Of a stretch of DNA of 64,000 nt, positions 1-7,533 are shown one piece after another (position 1 is the stretch's first letter; every line of letters begins with the position of its first letter). The translations under genes were made by a program, and so were the position numbers. Location: contig NZ_JAAIXZ010000016.1 of assembly GCF_010894435.1 (NCBI RefSeq), positions 226,998 through 290,997 of the forward strand. The letters run 5' to 3'. The notes below the pieces were generated by a model. It made no database searches, was not told the origin of the DNA, and worked only from the letters and a program-made list of their open reading frames with translations. The DNA comes from Pyxidicoccus trucidator. Lineage in GTDB: Bacteria > Myxococcota > Myxococcia > Myxococcales > Myxococcaceae.

Positions 1-47
1 TGCGGACGGACGGCGGCCTCCAGGAGATGGCGGCGGTGCACGGCCGC

Positions 48-779
48 TCAGTCCAGCCCGAGTCCCCGCTTCACCTCCGCCAGCAGGCGGCGGCTCACCC
101 GCGCCACCTGCCCGTCCCGCAGCTCCACCTCGTGGATGCCGTCCGCGCCGCGCAGCGCCCGGATGCTGTTCGCGTGCACCAGCTCGCCCCGGTGCACGCG
201 CAGGAAGCCCGCCTCCCGCAGTCGCTCCTCCAGCGTGGACAGCGGCTCCTCCGTCATCTGCTCCGCACCGTCCACCAGGAACACGGTGTACTTGTCCGAG
301 GACCAGAAGCGGGTGATGTCGCGCGCGTCGAAGAAGCGCAGCGTGCCCGCGGTGGAGGTGACGATGCGCGTGGAGGCCCCCGCGGGCCTCACCGTCTCCA
401 GCGCCCGCGAGACGGCCTCCCGCGAGGCCAGCCGGCGCTGCCGCGCGCGCTCCATCGCCGTCGCCAGCCGCTCCGGACGTACTGGCTTGAGCAGGTAGTC
501 CACCGCGTTGACCTCGAACGCCTGCACCGCGTGCTCGTCATGGGCCGTGACGAAGATGACGGGGGGCAGGTCCGCGTGGCGCTGCGCCAGCGTCAGCCCG
601 TCCATGCACGGCATGTGGATGTCCAGCAGCAGCAGGTCCGGCCGGAGCGTGGCCACCTGCCGCAGTGTCTCCTCCGCATCACCGGCCTGGCCCACCACCT
701 CCACCCCGGCCAGCTCCCGCAGCATGCGCTCCAGCCGCCGGCGCGCGGGCTCCTCGTCGTCCACGACGAGCACCCTCAT
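48..779 (-). CDS. LytTR-family response regulator
   Basis: DNA-binding response regulator of the LytR/AlgR family, 243 aa. The N-terminal receiver domain has the acidic pair (D7, D8), phosphoacceptor Asp53 in a LLDIHMPCMDG context, and the conserved Lys in LLKPV. The C-terminal half (about residues 130-243) has the LytTR pattern (FLRVHRGELVHANSI... VSRRLL). I chose the ATG at 779 because the REC domain then begins at once and the codon overlaps the stop of the upstream kinase gene (ATGA). An ATG at 818 would add 13 residues inside the kinase gene. Family knowledge: phosphorylated by its partner LytS-like kinase and binds promoter repeats. The targets are not visible; the siderophore operon just upstream is a plausible but unproven candidate. 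Confidence 0.9.
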   Translation of the reverse strand: MRVLVVDDEEPARRRLERMLRELAGVEVVGQAGDAEETLRQVATLRPDLLLLDIHMPCMDGLTLAQRHADLPPVIFVTAHDEHAVQAFEVNAVDYLLKPVRPERLATAMERARQRRLASREAVSRALETVRPAGASTRIVTSTAGTLRFFDARDITRFWSSDKYTVFLVDGAEQMTEEPLSTLEERLREAGFLRVHRGELVHANSIRALRGADGIHEVELRDGQVARVSRRLLAEVKRGLGLD

Positions 780-1828
780 GCGGCGGCCCCGGCCGGGAGT
801 GCGAGTCGCGCCATGCACCCACCTCCCGGGGCGGGCTCCAGGGCGAAGGCGCCCCGCTCCCCGTAGAGCAGGCGCACGCGGGCGTGCAGGTCGCTCAGGC
901 TCGTCTGGCTGCCGCGGTGCTCCGAGGCGCCGGGGCCCGGCCCGTCATCCTGCACGTCCAGCAGGACGCGCTCGTCCTCGAGGCGCACCCGCACGTGCAC
1001 GCTCACCTGCTGGCGGCTGGCCAGGCCGTGGATGATGGCGTTCTCCACGAGCGGCTGCAGCAGGAGCGGTGGCACCTGCACGTGCGCGGCGCGGGATTCC
1101 AGCTCCACCGAGGTCTCGAGCCGCCGGCCGTAGCGCACCTGCTGGATGGCCAGGTAGTCGCGCACGATGTCCACCTCGCGCTGGAGCGGAACGAGGCGCA
1201 CCTTCGAGCTCTCCAGCGCGTAGCGGAACAGGTCGGCCAGCCGCTCCAGGGTGCGCTCGGCCAGCTCCGGGTCCTCGGAGATGAGGGTGGCGACCAGGTT
1301 GAGGCTGTTGAAGAGGAAGTGCGGGTGGATGCGCGCCTGCAGTGCCTCGAGCTGGGCGCGCAGTGCCGCCTGTCGCTCGGCCTGGGCCTGCCGCTCCACG
1401 GCGAGCGCGCGGTTGCGCAGCCGCTGGATGGTGAGCGCAGGGAGCACGAAGATGCTCGAGATGATGATGCACGTCACGCTGAAGTCCATCAGCATGGAGG
1501 GGTGCTGGCACAGCAGTTCCTTCACCGGATGCACGGCGACGGCCACCACCACGGAGACGCCGGTGATGGTGGCCACGTGCAGCAGCGTCTCCGCGGCGCG
1601 GCTCCGGATGTGCCGGACGAGCCGTGGCATCACCGTGAGGTACAGCAGGTGGATGGTGAGCGACAGCGAGGCGAAGGGCACGCAGATGCCCGCCAGTTGG
1701 AGCAGCGCCTCCTTCCAGGACATGGAGAGCAGCCCGTCCACCAGCAGCGGCGCCGCCGCCAGGGGAGCGAGGGGGTAGAGCCACACCATCTCTCGCGGCA
1801 GCAGCCGCTGCGTATCCCGGCCTTCCAT
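776..1828 (-). CDS. LytS-like membrane sensor histidine kinase
   Basis: Sensor kinase of 350 aa with about four hydrophobic segments in residues 10-135. A coiled linker follows, then the His_kinase domain with the RIHPHFLFNSLN signature (phosphoacceptor His170). The ATPase part has the N-box LLLQPLVENAIIHG and a G-box DDGPGPG. The domain order is that of LytS/YehU-type kinases rather than HisKA kinases. Its stop overlaps the start of the LytTR regulator by 4 bp, so the two are translationally coupled and should be cognate partners. The membrane part resembles no sensor domain I can name, so the signal is unknown. It lies 130 bp downstream of the siderophore ABC ATPase on the same strand, with a strong GC hairpin between. 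Confidence 0.9.
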   Translation of the reverse strand: MEGRDTQRLLPREMVWLYPLAPLAAAPLLVDGLLSMSWKEALLQLAGICVPFASLSLTIHLLYLTVMPRLVRHIRSRAAETLLHVATITGVSVVVAVAVHPVKELLCQHPSMLMDFSVTCIIISSIFVLPALTIQRLRNRALAVERQAQAERQAALRAQLEALQARIHPHFLFNSLNLVATLISEDPELAERTLERLADLFRYALESSKVRLVPLQREVDIVRDYLAIQQVRYGRRLETSVELESRAAHVQVPPLLLQPLVENAIIHGLASRQQVSVHVRVRLEDERVLLDVQDDGPGPGASEHRGSQTSLSDLHARVRLLYGERGAFALEPAPGGGCMARLALPAGAAA

Positions 1829-1885
1829 CGGCCACTACCCTAGCCCTGCCCCCTGGCAGCCGCCCAGCCTCCCGACGAAAGGCGG

Positions 1886-1916
1886 CCCGGCGCCGACGGA
1901 CGGCGTTGGCGCCGGG
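1886..1916 (-). terminator. GC hairpin between ABC ATPase and LytS genes
   Basis: Perfect 9-bp inverted repeat CCCGGCGCC / GGCGCCGGG with a 13-nt loop, in the 130-bp gap between the siderophore transport operon and the two-component genes. No T-tract follows on the minus strand, so it may be a weak or Rho-assisted terminator or an attenuator. It leaves open whether the kinase pair is co-transcribed with the transporter. Confidence 0.4.
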
Positions 1917-1958
1917 GGCCCGCCGCCCCGCATGCCGTGACACGGAGGCGCCGCGGGC

Positions 1959-2717
1959 TCAGCGGTAGTGCGTGGCAATCCAGTCGCCATCAAGCTGCTG
2001 GATGGTGATGTCGAGCTCGTAGACGGCGCGCAGGACATCGGAGCGCATGATTTCCTCCGCGCGACCCTGGAACGCCACCTTCCCGTCGCGCATCGCGACG
2101 ATGTGGTCGGAGTAGCAGGACGCGAAGTTGATGTCGTGCAGCACCAGGACGACGCTCTTGCCGAGCACGTCGGCGGCGTGCCGGAGCTGCTTCATCATGG
2201 ACACCGCGTGCTTCAGGTCCAGACCATTGAGCGGCTCATCCAGCAGCACGTAGTCTGTGTCCTGACAGAGCACCATCGCCACGAAGGCGCGCTGACGCTG
2301 CCCTCCCGACAGCTCGTCCAGGAACCGCTGCGCGAGCGTGCCAAGCCCCATATGTTCGATGGCCCGCTCCACGTGCTCGCGGTCCTGTACCGTCGGCCGC
2401 CCCTTGGAGTGCGGATAGCGGCCGAACGTCACCAGCTCCCGCACCGTCAGCCGCGCGTTGAGGTGGTTGTCCTGGCGCAGGATGGCCAGCCGCCGGGCGA
2501 GCACATCCCCGGGCGTGGTGGTGACGTCCAGTCCGTCCACCAGCACGGAGCCCGACGACATGGGCAGCACCCGGCTCATCATCGAGAGCAGCGTCGACTT
2601 GCCCGCGCCGTTCGGCCCGATGATGGAGGTGATGCCGCCCACGGGAAGCCGCAGGGTGACGCCATCCACCACGAGCGTGTCGCCATAGCGCTTGCTGACG
2701 TTCTTCGCCTCGATCAT
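1959..2717 (-). CDS. Iron-siderophore ABC transporter ATP-binding protein
   Basis: ATPase of a FecCD-type siderophore importer, 252 aa. Visible motifs: Walker A GPNGAGKST (about residue 37), Q-loop ILRQDN, signature LSGGQRQR, Walker B YVLLDEP and the switch His in LVLHD. The sequence is most like the YclP/FatE/VctC group that serves catechol siderophores. The ATG at 2717 overlaps the stop of the permease gene (ATGA), which fixes the start. The reading frame happens to stay open further upstream, but that part lies inside the permease gene and has no ABC motif. It is the last gene of the four-gene import operon. Confidence 0.93.
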   Translation of the reverse strand: MIEAKNVSKRYGDTLVVDGVTLRLPVGGITSIIGPNGAGKSTLLSMMSRVLPMSSGSVLVDGLDVTTTPGDVLARRLAILRQDNHLNARLTVRELVTFGRYPHSKGRPTVQDREHVERAIEHMGLGTLAQRFLDELSGGQRQRAFVAMVLCQDTDYVLLDEPLNGLDLKHAVSMMKQLRHAADVLGKSVVLVLHDINFASCYSDHIVAMRDGKVAFQGRAEEIMRSDVLRAVYELDITIQQLDGDWIATHYR

Positions 2718-3682
2718 CTCGTGGCCTTTCTCATGAGCATCGCGAGGAACACCAACCCGCCCAGGAACTCGATGATGACCCGCGGATTGGTGTCCAGGCC
2801 GAAGACCCGCTCGAGGACGAGCTGCCCCGCGACCAGGGCGATGGCGGCGATGAGCGCCGCGGCGGGCAGGACGAGCACATGCCTGTACGTCCGTGTCACG
2901 GCATAGGCGAGGTTGGCGACCAGGAGCCCGAGGAAGGTCACCGGTCCGACCAGGGCCGTGGACACCGAGACCAGGACCGACACCAGCGCGAGGACCCACG
3001 CCACCGTCTTCGCATGGTCCACGCCCAGGTTGATGGCCACCTCCCGGCCCAGCACCAGGACGTCGCAGGCCCGCAGCAGCCGGAACCCCAGCACCGTGGC
3101 CCCCAGCGTCAGCGCGCCGGAGAGGAGCAGCAATTCGTGCTCGGGGTCGTTGAAGCTCGCGAAGAACCGGTCCTGCAGGAAGAAGAACTCGTTGGGCTCG
3201 ATGACGCGCTGGAGGAAGGACGACAGGCTCCTGAACAGCACGCCCAGAATCACGCCCACGAGCAGCAGCAGGTGGACGCTGCCCCGGGCCAGGCCGAACA
3301 ACCACCCGTTCAGCAGCGCGGAGAAGGCCACCATGAGGATGACCTCCACTCCGAACAGGAACCTCGGGTCCAGCCCCGCCACCGTGGTCGACCCCAGCAG
3401 GAAGACCATGCACGTCTGGATGAGCACGTAGAGGTAGTCGTACCCCATGATGGCGGGCGTCAGCACGCGGTTGCCCGTCACCGTCTGGAAGAGCACCGTG
3501 GAGACCGCGATGGAGTAGCCGACCAGCACCGCGGTCGCGAGCTTTCGCGCCCGGAACGGCAGGACGAAGTCCCACTGTCCTCCCGCGTCGATGAGCATGA
3601 ACAGGGCGGCGCAGGCCATGGCCACGCCCCCGAGCACCAGCAGGGTGCGCTCGGGCCTGGCGAGCGCGGCGCTACCCGACAC
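2714..3682 (-). CDS. FecCD-family siderophore ABC permease (second)
   Basis: Integral membrane permease of 322 aa with about nine to ten hydrophobic helices. FecCD features include ILGVLFRSLSSFLQRVIEP in the middle and VGPVTFLGLLVANLAY, the conserved cytoplasmic loop that contacts the ATPase. It resembles the YclO/FatC/VctG subgroup. The start is GTG at 3682, overlapping the end of the preceding permease gene by 11 bp; its stop overlaps the ATPase start by 4 bp. With the other permease it would form the heterodimeric channel moving ferric-siderophore from periplasm to cytoplasm. Confidence 0.93.
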   Translation of the reverse strand: MSGSAALARPERTLLVLGGVAMACAALFMLIDAGGQWDFVLPFRARKLATAVLVGYSIAVSTVLFQTVTGNRVLTPAIMGYDYLYVLIQTCMVFLLGSTTVAGLDPRFLFGVEVILMVAFSALLNGWLFGLARGSVHLLLLVGVILGVLFRSLSSFLQRVIEPNEFFFLQDRFFASFNDPEHELLLLSGALTLGATVLGFRLLRACDVLVLGREVAINLGVDHAKTVAWVLALVSVLVSVSTALVGPVTFLGLLVANLAYAVTRTYRHVLVLPAAALIAAIALVAGQLVLERVFGLDTNPRVIIEFLGGLVFLAMLMRKATR

Positions 3683-4634
3683 GGGCGTCCCTCCTCAGCA
3701 GGAGGTACAGGAAGAGGACGCTGCCGATGACCCCGGCGATGGTCCCTCCCGGAATCTCGTAGGGATGGCGCACCACACGGCCCACGATGTCGCACAGCAG
3801 CACGAAGCCGGCACCGCTCACCGCGACCCAGGGAATGGACCGGCGCGCATTGTCGCCCAGGACCCGGGTGACGAGGTTGGGGACAATCAAGCCCAGGAAG
3901 GGAATCATCCCCACGGTGACCACAATCATCGCGGTGACCAGGGAGACGATGACGAGCCCGAGCGCGACGATGCGCGGGTAGTTCAGCCCGAGGTTGGTGG
4001 TGAAGGTCTCTCCCATGCCGGCCACGGTGAAGCGGTCGGCGGCGGCGTAGGCGCCACAGGTGAGCCCCAGCGTTACCCAGAGCAGCTCGTACCGTCCGCG
4101 AAGGACGGTGGAGAAGTCGCCCGTGGTCCACGCGTTGACGGACTGCAGCAGGTCGAACCGGTAGGCGAAGAAGGTCGTCGCCGAGTCGATGATGCCTCCC
4201 AGGATGAGCCCCACCACCGGAACGATGAGCGCCGAGCGCATCGGAATGCGCCGCAGGACGAGCAGGAACATCGCCGTTCCCGCCAGGGCGAAGAGCGTGG
4301 CGACCAGCATCTTGCCGAGCACGGGAAGGCCCGGGGCCAGGAGGGTGGCGGCCAGCAGGCCGAGGCTCGCGGACTCCGCCGTCCCCGCCGTCGTGGGCTC
4401 CACGAAGCGGTTGCGGGCAATCATCTGCATGAGGAGGCCCGCCACCCCCAGGGACGTGCCCGCGAGCATGATGGCGAACAGGCGCGGCACGCGGCTGATG
4501 ACCAGCACCTGGAGGGCGCGGTCATCCGGGCCGGGTGAAAACAGGGCGGCCCACGACACGTGACTGGCGCCAATCAGGAGACTGATTCCGGCCAGCACGG
4601 CGAGGACGGCCGCGGCAACGAGCAGACGCTTCAC
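3672..4634 (-). CDS. FecCD-family siderophore ABC permease (first)
   Basis: Integral membrane permease of 320 aa, YclN/FatD/VctD-like. Recognisable blocks are SRVPRLFAIMLAGTSLGVAG (the conserved R-P-R-L-...-G-..L..-G permease motif near residues 47-66) and VGMIPFLGLIVPNLVTRVLG (the ATPase-coupling loop). It starts with GTG at 4634, 14 bp after the stop of the binding-protein gene, and overlaps the next permease by 11 bp. The substrate class is inferred from the whole operon, not from the permease alone. Confidence 0.93.
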   Translation of the reverse strand: MKRLLVAAAVLAVLAGISLLIGASHVSWAALFSPGPDDRALQVLVISRVPRLFAIMLAGTSLGVAGLLMQMIARNRFVEPTTAGTAESASLGLLAATLLAPGLPVLGKMLVATLFALAGTAMFLLVLRRIPMRSALIVPVVGLILGGIIDSATTFFAYRFDLLQSVNAWTTGDFSTVLRGRYELLWVTLGLTCGAYAAADRFTVAGMGETFTTNLGLNYPRIVALGLVIVSLVTAMIVVTVGMIPFLGLIVPNLVTRVLGDNARRSIPWVAVSGAGFVLLCDIVGRVVRHPYEIPGGTIAGVIGSVLFLYLLLRRDARVG

Positions 4635-4648
4635 GGGTACGGAGCCAA

Positions 4649-5638
4649 CTAGCGAGCCTGCGCGTAGGCGGCCGCGACCTGGTCACGCATGTGCTTGACC
4701 GACTGGATACCGCCGCCGACCAGGTAGGAGGTCCCTGGGTCCAGGTAGACGACCTGTCCCTTCTGCCAGGCCGAGGTCTGGTGGACCAGCTCGTTGCCCA
4801 GCACCTGCCGGGCCCCGCCCTCCTGCTGGCCCATGGCCGCGTCGCGGTCGATGACGAACAGCCAGTCGGGGTTCTTCTCGCGGATGAACTCCGCGCCGAT
4901 GACCTCTCCGTGTAGCGACGCGCTGAGCCCCTCGGCGGCGACGGGAACACCGAAGTCGTCGTGGATGACGCCGAAGCGCGAGCCCGGGCCATACGCGCTC
5001 ATGCGCCCTCCGGTGACGAGGACCACCAGGCCCCGTCCCCGGCCGGCAGTCGTCCCCTTGAGCGTGGCAATCGACTTCCGCAGCTCCTCCACCAGGGTGC
5101 GCGCCTTCGCCTCCTTGCCGAAGATGCCGGCCAGCAGCTCCGTGTTGGCGACCACCGTGGCGAGGTAGTCCTTCCCGCTCATCGGCAGGTCGACGGTGGG
5201 CGCGAGGCGGGAGAGGTTCGCGTACTTCGCGCTGGAGCGGCCCCCGGTGATGATGAGGTCCGGACGCACGGCGTGGATGGCCTCGTAGTCGGGCTCGAAC
5301 AGGGTCCCCATGCGCGCGTACTTCGCGTCGCGGTACTTCGCGAGGTGGTCGGGGAACTGGTCTCCCGCGACGCCGAGGACGTCCACCTCCAGGGCCTGGA
5401 GGATGTCCAACGCCACCAGGTCGAAGACGATGACCCTTCGCGGGTTCAGGGGCACGACGGTGGTGCCCTGGGCGTGAGTGACGGTGCGGCCCTCCACGGC
5501 GGCCGGAACGCCGGGCTCGGCCCAGGCCTCGGGGGTGGAGGGGCGCTGGAACTTCACGCCGACCCATACGACGGCCAGCACGACGACGACGCCAAGAATC
5601 GCGAAGAGAGGGAGGGAACGCCGGTCAGGTGTGCTCAC
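4649..5638 (-). CDS. Siderophore-binding periplasmic protein
   Basis: Substrate-binding protein (329 aa) of the CeuE/FatB/YclQ/VctP type, which bind ferric catecholates. Residues 8-30 form one hydrophobic signal or anchor segment (LFAILGVVVVLAVVWVGV). The TroA-like fold follows: NPRRVIVFDLVALDILQALE, PDLIITGGRSS, a long linking helix, and a C-terminal lobe with YLDPGTSYLVGGG. There is no lipobox cysteine, so it may be held by an uncleaved signal anchor or released into the periplasm. I chose GTG at 5638 because it places the signal segment at the N-terminus. An alternative start at 5728 would lie upstream of the predicted transcription start and inside the operator region. First gene of the import operon. 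Confidence 0.88.
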   Translation of the reverse strand: MSTPDRRSLPLFAILGVVVVLAVVWVGVKFQRPSTPEAWAEPGVPAAVEGRTVTHAQGTTVVPLNPRRVIVFDLVALDILQALEVDVLGVAGDQFPDHLAKYRDAKYARMGTLFEPDYEAIHAVRPDLIITGGRSSAKYANLSRLAPTVDLPMSGKDYLATVVANTELLAGIFGKEAKARTLVEELRKSIATLKGTTAGRGRGLVVLVTGGRMSAYGPGSRFGVIHDDFGVPVAAEGLSASLHGEVIGAEFIREKNPDWLFVIDRDAAMGQQEGGARQVLGNELVHQTSAWQKGQVVYLDPGTSYLVGGGIQSVKHMRDQVAAAYAQAR

Positions 5639-5694
5639 GATTTCGTCCAGCCAAGGCTCTCGATGCGTCCCTGCGACGGGCAGGGCGCAATTTC

Positions 5695-5713
5695 GATTCT
5701 GCAAATCAAAATC
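5695..5713. promoter_or_regulatory. Fur-box-like palindrome
   Basis: A 19-bp near-palindrome; on the minus strand it reads GATTTTGATTTGCAGAATC. Its arms GATTTTG and CAGAATC match in 6 of 7 positions, and the site agrees with the classical 19-bp Fur consensus at 12 (this strand) or 13 (other strand) positions. It is a rare AT-rich island in very GC-rich DNA. It begins 2 bp after the predicted -10 element, so it covers the expected transcription start of the siderophore operon, the normal place for Fur repression when iron is plentiful. The gene for PI-PLC starts 104 bp away on the other strand. Confidence 0.7.
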
Positions 5714-5715
5714 AC

Positions 5716-5744
5716 ACCATAGGCGCAACCGCGTGCCTCGTCAA
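5716..5744 (-). promoter_or_regulatory. Sigma-70-type promoter of siderophore operon
   Basis: On the minus strand, TTGACG (positions 5744-5739, 5 of 6 to the -35 consensus), a 17-bp spacer, then TATGGT (5721-5716, 4 of 6 to the -10 consensus). Transcription would begin near 5709, inside the Fur-box-like palindrome and about 70 nt before the GTG at 5638. Confidence 0.65.
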
Positions 5745-5816
5745 AGGATGTTGTGAGGCGCTCGCCCGGCAACGAGAGTTAGCGCGAACAAGCCGGACTC
5801 CGAGTAAAACCCCTCC

Positions 5817-7526
5817 ATGAGCCACCCACCGCGCCACACCGTACGCCCGCGAGACGCGGCGCTGTTCCTCGTCCTGGGCCTGCTCGCCCTGGCCCTGCCC
5901 GCCTCCGCCGGCGGGCGTTACTACAACCACTCAGGGAGCATCGAGACGAGCCACCCGGGCTGGATGGGCGCGTTTCCCGACTCGACGAGCCTGGCGTCCG
6001 TGTCCCTGCCCGGAACGCACGACACCATGGCGTTCACGAACACGGGCGGAGACCTGACGCAGACCCAATCCCTGAACCTGCGCGCCCAGCTCGACGCGGG
6101 CATCCGGGCGCTTGACATCCGCTGCCGTCACATTGGCGATGCCTTCACCATCCACCACGGCGTCGTCTACCTGAACGTCAACTTCACCGATGTCCTGAAC
6201 ACCGCCACCCAGTTCCTGAGCGAGCACCCTCGCGAGACGCTCGTGATGCGCGTGAAGAAGGAGCACACGGAGGAGAACATCACGCGCACGTTCGCCCAGA
6301 CCTTCGAGTGGTACCGGGAGCAGCCCGCCTTCAAGCCGTACATCTGGAGGGGAAGCCACGTGCCCACCCTGGGAGAGGTGCGCGGGAAGCTCGTCATCCT
6401 GGACGACTTCGGGGGTGGGGCCTACGGCATCCCCTGGTCGTCGTTGGACCTCCAGGATGACTGGACCGTGTCCACCCTCTTCGACATCGACGACAAGTGG
6501 AACAAGGTCCGCGCCCACCTGGAGAAGACGAACACCGGCTCCCCGTCCAAGCTGTTCGTGAACTTCCTGAGCGGCTCGTCGGCGGGGGCCTTCCCCTACA
6601 TGGTGGCGGGCGGCGCGGGCTCGGGAATCCGCGGCGTCAATGACTTCGCCATCGACTACCTCGTCGGCGCCAAGGTGCAGCGCGCGGGAATCATGATGAT
6701 GGACTTCCCTGGCGCGGGGCTCATCGACGCCATCCTGGCCCTCAACTACCGGCTGTTGCCCGCCTCGAGCACCCTGCCCGCCGACCTCGGCACCATCTTC
6801 AGGAACATCTCCTACACCCTCGGAGGCGATGCCGCGGCTCGGTGGTACGGAGTCCGTGACTTCATCCACAACGCCGCTCCGGGAAGGAACTGGCATGTGC
6901 TGGCGCTGAAGGCGGGCTGGGGCGGCTGGATGCACTACGAAGGAAACTTCCTCCAGTCCGACTCCATGGATGGCTACACCCATCTCGCCTTCACCTCGCG
7001 CACGGTGACCAGCACGGTCAGCAAGAGCTACCTGGAGGGATATGTGAATGGGCAGCTGAGCAGCCTGACGGGGAGCTCGGCGGACCGGGCCTCCCAGCTC
7101 TTCAACCGGGTGACGGCGCGCTTCCCCTTCCAGAGCTGGTCCGTGGTGGTGAAGCAGGCCCCGGGCGGGCTCGGCAACTGGGCGTACTCGGATTATGGAA
7201 TGGCCGCCAAGCTCACGCTGGGCGACTACACCTACGCCGTCCAGGGGTACTCCGCGCAGGACGGCGTGTACCTCTACGAGCACGCGAACTTCGAGGGCAA
7301 CGTGCTGCGCCTCACCTCGGGCGTGGGCCGGCTCGGGACTGTCGGCTTCGACGACATCCTGTCCTCCTTCAGCATCATCGGCCCGTACCTGGCCACCTTC
7401 TGCGAGCACCCGGACCAGACCGGCCGGTGCTTCAACGCCTCCCAGGGCATGAGCAACATCGGAAACGTCCCGGGAGGTCCCTGGAACGACGTGGTCTCCT
7501 CCGTGGGGCTCAACCGGGTGAACTGA
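5817..7526 (+). CDS. Secreted PI-PLC X-domain protein with crystallin-like tail
   Basis: Exported 569-aa protein. A signal peptide (about residues 14-31, ending PASAGG) is followed by a phosphatidylinositol-specific phospholipase C X domain (about 55-320). Both catalytic histidines of bacterial PI-PLCs appear: His68 in SLPGTHDTM and His114 in FTIHHG. Supporting blocks include LDIRCRH, ETLVMRVKKEH and GKLVILDDFGG. The last 95 residues contain two Greek-key-like motifs (GVYLYEHANFEGNVLRLTSG and a second with FCEHPDQTGRCFNASQG), as in beta/gamma-crystallin or inhibitor-like domains. The predicted reaction is cleavage of phosphatidylinositol or GPI-like lipids to cyclic inositol phosphate. It is divergent from the iron-transport operon and convergent with the next gene, 7 bp apart. 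The Shine-Dalgarno is weak. Confidence 0.85.
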   Translation: MSHPPRHTVRPRDAALFLVLGLLALALPASAGGRYYNHSGSIETSHPGWMGAFPDSTSLASVSLPGTHDTMAFTNTGGDLTQTQSLNLRAQLDAGIRALDIRCRHIGDAFTIHHGVVYLNVNFTDVLNTATQFLSEHPRETLVMRVKKEHTEENITRTFAQTFEWYREQPAFKPYIWRGSHVPTLGEVRGKLVILDDFGGGAYGIPWSSLDLQDDWTVSTLFDIDDKWNKVRAHLEKTNTGSPSKLFVNFLSGSSAGAFPYMVAGGAGSGIRGVNDFAIDYLVGAKVQRAGIMMMDFPGAGLIDAILALNYRLLPASSTLPADLGTIFRNISYTLGGDAAARWYGVRDFIHNAAPGRNWHVLALKAGWGGWMHYEGNFLQSDSMDGYTHLAFTSRTVTSTVSKSYLEGYVNGQLSSLTGSSADRASQLFNRVTARFPFQSWSVVVKQAPGGLGNWAYSDYGMAAKLTLGDYTYAVQGYSAQDGVYLYEHANFEGNVLRLTSGVGRLGTVGFDDILSSFSIIGPYLATFCEHPDQTGRCFNASQGMSNIGNVPGGPWNDVVSSVGLNRVN

Positions 7527-7533
7527 TGGGACT

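Noticed and set aside
2718..3575. In-frame upstream extension of the ABC ATPase
   Set aside because: It overlaps the permease gene in another frame and lacks any ABC feature; ATGA overlap at 2714-2717 marks the true start.
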